From: Chloroflexia bacterium
GTDB taxonomy: Bacteria; Chloroflexota; Chloroflexia; Thermomicrobiales; UBA6265
Assembly (NCBI GenBank): GCA_013698495.1
Contig: JACCUV010000086.1
Location: forward strand, 1 to 5,389
Length of the DNA: 5,389 nucleotides
Reading direction: 5' to 3'
Positions 1 to 4,781 of the stretch are shown piece by piece. The notes beneath the pieces are model-generated. The model was not told where the DNA came from. It did no database searches and worked only from the letters and a program-made list of their open reading frames with translations. Numbering within the stretch: the stretch's first letter is position 1; each line of letters begins with the position of its first letter. A program made the position numbers and the translations under genes.

Positions 1-1
1 G

Positions 2-139
2 CTCGACACCGTGCTGGCGCGCTGCAAAGATCGCGACTACGACATCGGCGCCGGGATCGGCGACCAGGGGTTTGGGCGATTCTTCTGGGTGCGCGATCCG
101 GACGGGCTCCCGGTGCAGGTCAATGAACGCACCGAATAG
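2..139 (+). CDS. VOC/glyoxalase-fold protein, C-terminal fragment
   Basis: The reading frame is open from base 2 to a TAG at 137-139, giving 45 residues of a protein whose start lies left of the window. The visible part contains GRFFWVRDPDGLPVQVNE, the typical closing beta-alpha-beta-beta signature of the VOC superfamily (glyoxalase I / bleomycin resistance / fosfomycin thiol transferase / extradiol dioxygenase). In that signature an aromatic-rich strand is followed by a DPDG turn and a last strand ending near a Glu that often serves as a metal ligand; here the candidate is the Glu of VNE. The substrate cannot be told from this fragment, because VOC members range from glyoxalases to resistance proteins. 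It converges on the DinB-like gene on the other strand, 98 bp away. The family call is fairly secure and the specific function is unknown. Confidence 0.8.
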   Translation, partial: LDTVLARCKDRDYDIGAGIGDQGFGRFFWVRDPDGLPVQVNERTE

Positions 140-167
140 ACTTCGCGGTGCACATCGGGGCGGCGGG

Positions 168-226
168 GCGAAGATTCCTCCTGCATCGGATTGACAAACG
201 GCCTCGGCGCTCCCCTCGGAATGACA
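168..226 (-). repeat. Two degenerate units of a TGTCATTCCGAG-type intergenic repeat
   Basis: Read on the minus strand, 226-202 begins TGTCATTCCGAGGGGAGCG and 196-168 begins TGTCAATCCGATGCAGGAGG and ends AATCTTCGC. Both match, imperfectly and partially, the pattern TGTCATTCCGAGCGAAGCGAGGAATCT, which I recall as a recurrent intergenic sequence in several bacterial phyla, including Chloroflexota. The two units lie head to tail, 5 bp apart, between two convergent stop codons. Unit 1 keeps the beginning of the consensus and unit 2 keeps both ends, so they look like worn copies. What is seen is the similarity between the two units; membership of a dispersed family is recollection and is not shown within this window. 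Confidence 0.5.
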
Positions 227-237
227 CCATGTGGGGG

Positions 238-726
238 CTATCCCTCGGGTTGGATTGCGGCGAGGGCCTGGCGGATTTCGCCGAGGTGGTAGGCGTTGTG
301 AGCCACGATCCCGAATGCGCCGCCAACGAACATCTCGTTCCAGTCTTCGTTGGTTTCGATGAAGTTACGTAATGCCTGATATGTCGTGCGCAGGCGATCG
401 ATCAGATCCCGCCACTCTGCGTCGTTGACGTCGCCGACGGCCCACGACGACGCCCAGTCGGCCCGGATGTATTCCCCGGCGGCGGCATTGGCGGCAATTG
501 AATCGAGGTAGAAACGGATGTGATTGACCTTGGCCGCAATGTTGCCGCTGCGCGGTCCGAGCGATTGCGACGCTTCTTCCGCAGTGATCCCGGCGAGGGT
601 TTCGAAGATCGATTCGCCCTTGTCGAGAAAGTAGCCGTGGACCTCATCGAACGACTCTTCGAGGGTTTTCAACAGTGCGTTGCGAAAGTCGGCGGTGGCA
701 ATGCTGTTTGAGGTGGCGCTGGTCAT
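238..726 (-). CDS. DinB superfamily (DUF664-like) protein
   Basis: A 162-aa protein with the size and layout of the DinB/YfiT four-helix-bundle fold. The three histidines expected to bind a divalent metal (Ni or Zn in characterised members) are visible: His69 in NHIRFYLD at the end of helix 2, and His143 and His147 in the C-terminal AHNAYHLGEIRQAL (HxxxH followed by Glu150). This spacing matches the family. Known members include bacillithiol S-transferase and mycothiol-dependent isomerases, so a cytosolic thiol-transferase or detoxification role is possible, but the substrate cannot be read from the sequence. The ATG at 726-724 is preceded on the minus strand by CGGAGA with 8-nt spacing, which supports the start. 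The gene is probably monocistronic: convergent with the VOC gene and divergent from the small membrane protein gene. Confidence 0.88.
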   Translation of the reverse strand: MTSATSNSIATADFRNALLKTLEESFDEVHGYFLDKGESIFETLAGITAEEASQSLGPRSGNIAAKVNHIRFYLDSIAANAAAGEYIRADWASSWAVGDVNDAEWRDLIDRLRTTYQALRNFIETNEDWNEMFVGGAFGIVAHNAYHLGEIRQALAAIQPEG

Positions 727-931
727 GGATTGGTCTCCGTGATTGGGTCATGCCGATTCCCACGACCCGCGAGTCGTCGTTTCGTTGAGCATACCGGGTT
801 GATTGGACAGATTCTGACCGCATTTGCGGATCCGGCCCTCCTGGGGCGACTTTCGTTTGGGGAGTGCCGGTACAAACGTGGGATCGTCGACGGGGCATTG
901 GACGAGTCTGAATTTATGAAGGGGAATATCC

Positions 932-1123
932 ATGTGGTGGCATGACGTGCTGTGGGGTCTGTGGAACGGGATCACGGCATGGATCGTATTAATCGCCCAT
1001 GTCCTCGGCGCCTGGGAGCAGCAGGCGATTTACGACACGAACCGGAGCGGCAACTGGTACGACTTCGGATTCCTGCTAGGCGCCGGCTCGCCGCTGCTCG
1101 GGTTCCTGCGACGAGGCAGATAG
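932..1123 (+). CDS. Small Trp-rich membrane protein, conserved hypothetical
   Basis: A 63-aa protein with an ATG at 932 preceded by AAGGGG (919-924) at 7-nt spacing, a good ribosome binding site. It contains seven tryptophans (residues 2, 3, 8, 11, 17, 28, 42). A hydrophobic stretch at about residues 10-27 and a weaker one at 45-59 predict one or two membrane segments, joined by a polar loop (EQQAIYDTNRSGNWYDFG), with a basic RRGR tail. I recall similar short proteins of the form WxxLLWGLWNG...YD..R.GNWY.FGFLLGAGSPLLG in high-GC bacteria. They are annotated as hypothetical and I know of no function. The sequence looks like a real membrane protein rather than an out-of-frame shadow: it has a clean Shine-Dalgarno, Trp/Gly patterning and a positive C-terminus. 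It ends 18 bp before the convergent YdbT-like gene. Confidence 0.8.
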   Translation: MWWHDVLWGLWNGITAWIVLIAHVLGAWEQQAIYDTNRSGNWYDFGFLLGAGSPLLGFLRRGR

Positions 1124-1141
1124 CGAGACGTTCGACGCCGG

Positions 1142-2785
1142 TCAGGTCAGGCCGAAGTCGATGTCGACCGGGGGCGCGGCACGTGGGGAGCGGCGTGGAC
1201 TCGTTTCCCAGGGAAGCGCGCCGCCGAGTTGTTCGAGCAGCACCTCGCCGTCCCGGGCGTCGAGGTGAGGGAGGCTAAACCCCTCCAGCGAGCCGCCGGA
1301 GGCGACCGCTGTGCGGAAGGTGACAAGATCGGACCTGCGCTGGAACGGATCGGACTGCAACCGTCGATGTTGCAATCGCCGAACCTGGGTGATCACGGTG
1401 ACGCGCGACACTCCCCGCCATCGCAACAGGAAGCTCCCCCTATCCACATACCAACCGGCGTCGCGATAACGCAGGTCGCCGAACACGGCGAACAGGGGAG
1501 TCACGATCAGCAGTGACAACACCCACCACACTGGGAAATCGAAAAACCGCCAGGTCACGCCGGCCGCGATCCCGATCATGATCACCCAACCGATCGAGGC
1601 GGAGACGATGTACCGGCGACGCGCTCGCGGCGGCAGGCGCTTGAGCGTGCCCGGGTTGAGTTCTGTCGCGAAGTCGGGACAAGTCTCCTGAAGCAGCGTC
1701 AGCACCTCACGCTTGGGCAAGAGTGGGCTAAGCACGCCACTGGCGCCCTGATCGGCGCCAAACCCGGCCGAATCGAACCGAATTTCGGCATACCCGAAGG
1801 GCTGACGAAACAACCCTTCGATTACGCGAATCGCCTGGATGCGGCGGATCGGAATCGTCGTGCGGCGCCGATCGAGCAGTCCGTACCGCACCTGCAACTG
1901 GTCGCCAGCGCGCCGAAGCTCGAACCCGCCATAGGTCATCACGGTCGTCGCGATCGAGATCAACCAGGCGATGAGGCCGAGGAAGCCAACCACGCCGAGG
2001 ACAATCTGGATGTTGCTGGCGGCGTCGACGAATCCATCCCACGGCAATCGTTCCCACAAGCTCCCTGGCATCAGTTGTTCGCCGAACTGAGCGAGGGCGG
2101 CGGCGATCGCCGCCGCGGCGCCAATTCTGCCGGAGGTCGCGCCGGCGATGAGCAGCTCTTTCGTTGAGATCTTCCTGATCAGCTGGCCGTCGCCGAGAGC
2201 GTCGCTGGCAGCTGCCACCGACGCCTGATCGTCGATTGGCGCTCCATCCCGCACGGCAACGCGGTCGCCGCGCAATCGCTGCCGGGCAGCGAGAAGCTTG
2301 GATCGAAGTTCGGAGGCGTCGTCGCGATTCAGGGCGCGGACTTCGATCTCAGCCTCGGAACTGCCGCCGGCGCCAGTTTCGACCTTGACCCGCATCACCT
2401 TGAAGAGACGTTCGAGCGGCGCCTCCGACAGATCGACCGACTGGATGCGCTCGAAGGGGATCACGCGTTCCTGCTTCGAAACGATGCCCGACTTGAGCGT
2501 GATGTCACGGTCGGTGACACGGTAGCGATACATCCACCACTCGACGAGACTGGAGCCGCCGGCGCCAATCGTCGCCAACGAGGCGAGGCCGTACCAAACG
2601 TAGTCGGCGCGGGATCCGCTGACGCCCTGAGTGACGGCCACGATCGCCAACGGCACGATCCAGCCGCGCATGTTGCGCAGTGCGCCGATCACGATGAACG
2701 CCCAGTGCGCCTGCCGCCACTCCGCGCCGTTCGGTGGAGGTGGTTCCAAGTTTGGAGAAACGTGGTCCGGCTGTTTGCCGATCAT
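1142..2785 (-). CDS. YdbT-like membrane protein with three bacterial PH domains
   Basis: A 547-aa integral membrane protein with the repeated architecture of the YdbT family (bPH_2/DUF304). Two hydrophobic segments (about 41-55 and 64-84) precede PH domain 1 (about 86-168, with PFERIQSVDLSEAPLERLF). A second membrane pair (about 209-235 and 258-285) precedes PH domain 2 (about 285-368, with PIRRIQAIRVIEGLFRQPFG). A third pair (about 392-411 and 418-436) precedes a more divergent PH domain 3 (about 443-522, with ITQVRRLQHRRLQSDPFQRR). The tail (527-547) is proline-rich. In Bacillus subtilis the ydbST operon belongs to the sigma-W envelope-stress regulon and is linked to bacteriocin resistance; transfer of that role here is inference. 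No good Shine-Dalgarno precedes the ATG at 2785, and no earlier in-frame start exists before the spacer. It lies 93 bp downstream of its YdbS-like partner, so co-transcription is likely. Confidence 0.88.
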   Translation of the reverse strand: MIGKQPDHVSPNLEPPPPNGAEWRQAHWAFIVIGALRNMRGWIVPLAIVAVTQGVSGSRADYVWYGLASLATIGAGGSSLVEWWMYRYRVTDRDITLKSGIVSKQERVIPFERIQSVDLSEAPLERLFKVMRVKVETGAGGSSEAEIEVRALNRDDASELRSKLLAARQRLRGDRVAVRDGAPIDDQASVAAASDALGDGQLIRKISTKELLIAGATSGRIGAAAAIAAALAQFGEQLMPGSLWERLPWDGFVDAASNIQIVLGVVGFLGLIAWLISIATTVMTYGGFELRRAGDQLQVRYGLLDRRRTTIPIRRIQAIRVIEGLFRQPFGYAEIRFDSAGFGADQGASGVLSPLLPKREVLTLLQETCPDFATELNPGTLKRLPPRARRRYIVSASIGWVIMIGIAAGVTWRFFDFPVWWVLSLLIVTPLFAVFGDLRYRDAGWYVDRGSFLLRWRGVSRVTVITQVRRLQHRRLQSDPFQRRSDLVTFRTAVASGGSLEGFSLPHLDARDGEVLLEQLGGALPWETSPRRSPRAAPPVDIDFGLT

Positions 2786-2830
2786 GAGCGATTGCCCAGA
2801 GCAACCGTGAATGGGAGGATCCGTTGGAAG

Positions 2831-2860
2831 CGGGCCAACACGGGGTCGGCCCCTACGGTG
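2831..2860 (-). repeat. GTAGGGGC-type hairpin repeat relic in operon spacer
   Basis: On the minus strand this reads CACCGTAGGGGCCGACCCCG followed by TGTTGGCCCG. GGGCC (2832-2836) and GGCCC (2848-2852) pair around an 11-nt loop, with a further A-T pair possible across one mismatch. It resembles the GTAGGGGC...GCCC intergenic hairpin family that I recall as frequent in Chloroflexota and some Firmicutes. It sits inside the 93-bp spacer between the two PH-domain genes and has no T-tract, so it is not a standard terminator. It could still affect messenger stability or the relative expression of the downstream gene. The hairpin is seen directly; family membership is recollection. Confidence 0.45.
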
Positions 2861-2878
2861 CAGGCTTCAGGTACTTCC

Positions 2879-3415
2879 CTACAGGTCATCGTGGACCTTG
2901 GCCCGTTCGGCGATTCGGTTGCGGACATCGGCGGCGTGTTCCTGCGACAGGGCCGGTATCTCCATCGAGCCGGCGGCCGTGAAGAAGACGACGCTGGAAA
3001 GCCCGAATCGCTGTTGCAGCGGTCCGCGCCGGGTATCGACGTGCTGGATGCGCGACATGGGGATGAGTTGTCGGGTTTTCATCAGCACGCCGTGCTGGAG
3101 ATCGACTTCGTCATCCCGAATTTCGTATCGCCAATAGCGATATCTCAGCGCCGGGCTAACCACGCCCTCGACGATGCTGAAGACAAAGATCGCCGCCGCC
3201 GCGAGGATCACCCAACGCTGGTCGACCGGGGTGAAGCGGAGGATCGCCGCCGCCGCGACCGCGACCATCGTCAGCCATATCACGGTCTGAATCGCTTCGG
3301 ATACGTACCACATCGTCCTCGCCCGCGGATCGAGGTGTTCGCGAGGAGGCAGCAGCCGTGGATCGGTTGTTAATGCGGCGGGCGTGGTGGCGGGAACCGT
3401 GGATTCTGGAGTCAT
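2879..3415 (-). CDS. YdbS-like single PH-domain membrane protein
   Basis: A 178-aa protein with a polar, Pro/Thr-rich N-terminus (1-30), two membrane segments (about 38-60 and 67-89) and one bPH_2/DUF304 domain (about 92-172). The domain includes YRYWRYEIRDDEVDLQHGVL and the family hallmark PMSRIQHVDTRRGPLQQRFG. B. subtilis YdbS, the partner of YdbT, has the same layout and similar length (about 160 aa), so the two genes here probably form a membrane complex. I chose the ATG at 3415-3413, which has GGAAAG upstream on the minus strand but only 4 nt away. An in-frame ATG at 3544 would add 43 residues that show no domain and would intrude into the divergent promoter region, so it is less likely. 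This is the first gene of the two-gene operon. Confidence 0.87.
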   Translation of the reverse strand: MTPESTVPATTPAALTTDPRLLPPREHLDPRARTMWYVSEAIQTVIWLTMVAVAAAAILRFTPVDQRWVILAAAAIFVFSIVEGVVSPALRYRYWRYEIRDDEVDLQHGVLMKTRQLIPMSRIQHVDTRRGPLQQRFGLSSVVFFTAAGSMEIPALSQEHAADVRNRIAERAKVHDDL

Positions 3416-3482
3416 GCATCTTTCCGGAAGGAGCGTGGAAGTCGAAAGCCAGGCTATGAGCGGATGTGCGGCGTCCACTCCC

Positions 3483-3511
3483 TTGCGATACTGTACTGCG
3501 TCAATCATAGT
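3483..3511 (+). promoter_or_regulatory. Candidate sigma70-type promoter for the deacetylase gene
   Basis: TTGCGA (3483-3488) and CATAGT (3506-3511) are separated by exactly 17 bp; each matches the -35/-10 consensus at 4 of 6 positions. The site lies 48 bp before the chosen start codon at 3560, inside the 144-bp divergent region, which is locally more AT-rich than the genes. A transcript from here would have a leader of roughly 40 nt. In high-GC DNA such matches arise by chance, so this is only a candidate. I found no comparable pair on the minus strand for the PH-domain operon, although TTGACG occurs there at 3504-3499 without a suitable -10. Confidence 0.3.
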
Positions 3512-3546
3512 CGTTCCCGGACACCGGGCTGGACCGAATGTCATCC

Positions 3547-3552
3547 AAAGGA
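3547..3552 (+). promoter_or_regulatory. Ribosome binding site setting the deacetylase start
   Basis: AAAGGA followed by 7 nt and the ATG at 3560. This decides against an in-frame ATG at 3464, which would add 32 residues (HSLAILYCVNHSR...) unlike the family's N-terminus and would overlap the candidate promoter. Confidence 0.65.
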
Positions 3553-3559
3553 TGGATCA

Positions 3560-4297
3560 ATGACCGAAACACCGACTGCGCCGGCGGTTCCCAAACGCGT
3601 TCTGGTTATCCAGGCGCATCCCGATGATGTCGAGTTCAGCAGCGCCGGAACCATCGCAAAGTGGGTGAACGACGGAGCGAACGTTACATATTGTTCGATC
3701 ACCAGCGGCGACAAGGGAAGCGACGACCCTGGGATGACCGGTGAGCACCTGGCCGCGATGCGTGAAATCGAGCAGCAGGCAGCGTGCGACGTCCTTGGCG
3801 TGAAGGAACTTCGGTTCCTGCGCTACAAGGATGCGACTCTCGTGGCAGACCTCGACCTCCGGCTCACCCTGACCCGCGTAATCCGGCAGGTGAAACCAGA
3901 CGTGCTGCTCTGCATGGATCCGTCGATGCGCTGGTCTGGTCAGGAGTACATCAACCATCCCGACCACCTTGCGGCTGGCGAAGCCTCGCTCGCGGCCGTT
4001 TTCCCGTCGGCGCGCGACCGGATGACCTTTCCCGAACTGCTCGCGGAGGGCCTCGAGACGCACAAGGTGAACGAGGTCTATCTGTTCGCCACGAGCTCGC
4101 CCGACGTGTGGGTCGATATCACGGATACAATGGAGGTCAAGTTGCGAGCCCTGAACGCCCATGCCAGCCAGGTCCGCGACTGGGACCCGCGGGAGATGAT
4201 CCTGGAGTGGGCGCGAGGAACCGCCGCCGCCAATCCGCACAAGGACGATTCGACCGGCGAGTTCGCCGAGAGTTTCAAGTACTTCAAGTTGGAGTAG
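3560..4297 (+). CDS. PIG-L/LmbE family zinc-dependent N-deacetylase
   Basis: A 245-aa cytosolic protein of normal family length. The N-terminal strand leads into QAHPDDVEFSSAGT: by analogy with MshB, His20 and Asp23 are zinc ligands and Asp22 is the catalytic base. The second motif NHPDH (132-136) supplies the third zinc ligand (His136) and active-site His133 and Asp135. The C-terminal AHASQV (200-205) and the ending FAESFKYFKLE are also typical. Family members remove N-acetyl groups from GlcNAc conjugates (GlcNAc-Ins in MshB, GlcNAc-malate in BshB) or act on antibiotic and polysaccharide intermediates; the substrate here is not determined. The gene is transcribed divergently from the PH-domain operon and its stop codon lies in the structured element at 4295-4373. 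No gene for thiol biosynthesis lies beside it, so assignment to bacillithiol or mycothiol pathways would be speculation. Confidence 0.93.
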   Translation: MTETPTAPAVPKRVLVIQAHPDDVEFSSAGTIAKWVNDGANVTYCSITSGDKGSDDPGMTGEHLAAMREIEQQAACDVLGVKELRFLRYKDATLVADLDLRLTLTRVIRQVKPDVLLCMDPSMRWSGQEYINHPDHLAAGEASLAAVFPSARDRMTFPELLAEGLETHKVNEVYLFATSSPDVWVDITDTMEVKLRALNAHASQVRDWDPREMILEWARGTAAANPHKDDSTGEFAESFKYFKLE

Positions 4298-4373
4298 GGT
4301 GACCCGTGCCAGTGCTGTATTAGCGCAATTGGCAGGGGTGCGGAGCTTGCTCCGCCCGAACGCGACCACCCTA
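4295..4373. repeat. 79-bp element with inverted ends and two internal hairpins
   Basis: The ends are a perfect 7-bp inverted repeat, TAGGGTG (4295-4301) and CACCCTA (4367-4373). Hairpin A has TGCCA (4307-4311) plus GTGCT (4312-4316), loop GTATT, then AGCGC (4322-4326, one G-T wobble), a 3-nt bulge and TGGCA (4330-4334). Hairpin B has GCGGAG (4340-4345), loop CTTG and CTCCGC (4350-4355). The whole can be drawn as a three-way junction. The left end overlaps the stop codon of the deacetylase gene and the right end is 30 bp before the next gene. There is no T-run, so a classical intrinsic terminator is unlikely. It may be a small palindromic mobile relic, a transcript-processing site or a leader structure of the downstream pair. 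The base pairing is seen directly; the function is open. Confidence 0.5.
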
Positions 4374-4391
4374 TGAATCACGAATCAATTC

Positions 4392-4396
4392 GGAGG
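4392..4396 (+). promoter_or_regulatory. Strong Shine-Dalgarno of the acidic protein gene
   Basis: GGAGG, 7 nt before the ATG at 4404. It selects the first of two adjacent ATG codons (4404 and 4407) and supports the plus strand as the coding strand here. Confidence 0.75.
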
Positions 4397-4403
4397 CCTC
4401 AAC

Positions 4404-4775
4404 ATGATGCAACGCACTGTGGGCATGTATATCGCCAACCGGATCAAGGATGAAATTCTCAAGCCTCCCCCCGAGGCTGAGGAAGAACGTTATGAGGAAG
4501 AATCCTACGAGGACCCGCTCGACGGCGAGCCAATCACCAACGAGGACGGTGTCGTGCTGGGGGTCGCTCAGCGGTTGCAGGGCGTGGCCCTCTACGTCGT
4601 CGGATCGCGCGGCGCCAATGCCAACACCGAACTCGAGCGAGCGATGAACGATTCCGAGGCCGAAGTCATCGTCCACCGCGAAGGCCGCACGATCACGGCC
4701 CTGGTCTACGTGCCATCCGCCTCGGCCCGGGTGCCCTCCAGCGGCACAGCCGGGTTCCGCGCCGACGAGGTGTAG
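4404..4775 (+). CDS. Unrecognised small acidic protein (123 aa)
   Basis: I do not recognise this protein. It has a strong Shine-Dalgarno (GGAGG at 4392-4396, 7 nt before ATG). Three parts can be seen. Residues 1-20 (MMQRTVGMYIANRIKDEILK) form a possible amphipathic helix. Residues 21-43 are very acidic and proline-bearing, with an exact tandem EERYE-EESYE at 27-36. Residues 44-104 look like a small alpha/beta domain, with alternating strands around VVLGVAQRLQGVALYVVGS and EVIVHREGRTITALVYVP. The last 19 residues are low-complexity. There is no signal peptide, membrane segment or obvious catalytic motif. The stop codon is 6 bp before the GTG of the next gene, in the same frame, so the two are probably co-transcribed and translationally coupled. 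It could be a regulator or an accessory or antitoxin-like partner of the downstream protein, but nothing in the sequence shows this. Confidence 0.72.
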   Translation: MMQRTVGMYIANRIKDEILKPPPEAEEERYEEESYEDPLDGEPITNEDGVVLGVAQRLQGVALYVVGSRGANANTELERAMNDSEAEVIVHREGRTITALVYVPSASARVPSSGTAGFRADEV

Positions 4776-4781
4776 GCTTGC

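Noticed and set aside
141..173. CTTCGC / GCGAAG inverted repeat as a terminator between the VOC and DinB genes
   Set aside because: Only 6 bp of stem around a 21-nt loop and no T-run on either strand.
727..931. Promoters in the divergent gap between the DinB-like and small membrane protein genes
   Set aside because: TTGAGC (785), TTGGAC (803) and TATGAA (915) occur, but no pair has acceptable spacing and consensus match on either strand. I see nothing else in this gap.
2705..3373. 222-codon open frame on the plus strand across the PH-domain genes
   Set aside because: It overlaps both PH genes antisense, crosses their spacer, and encodes a charged, domain-free sequence.
4316..4360. tRNA-like stretch (TAGCGCAATTGGCAG resembles a D-arm)
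   Set aside because: No acceptor stem, anticodon arm or T-arm (GTTCGA) can be placed. The bases are better explained by the two hairpins described.
3557..4381. 274-codon open frame on the minus strand opposite the PIG-L gene
   Set aside because: It is a mirror of a confidently identified enzyme in high-GC DNA. Its translation is Arg/His-rich without a recognisable domain, and the plus strand carries the HPDD and NHPDH motifs.
4371..4676. 101-codon open frame on the minus strand opposite the acidic protein
   Set aside because: The plus strand has a strong Shine-Dalgarno at correct spacing and a tightly spaced downstream gene; the minus frame has no such support.
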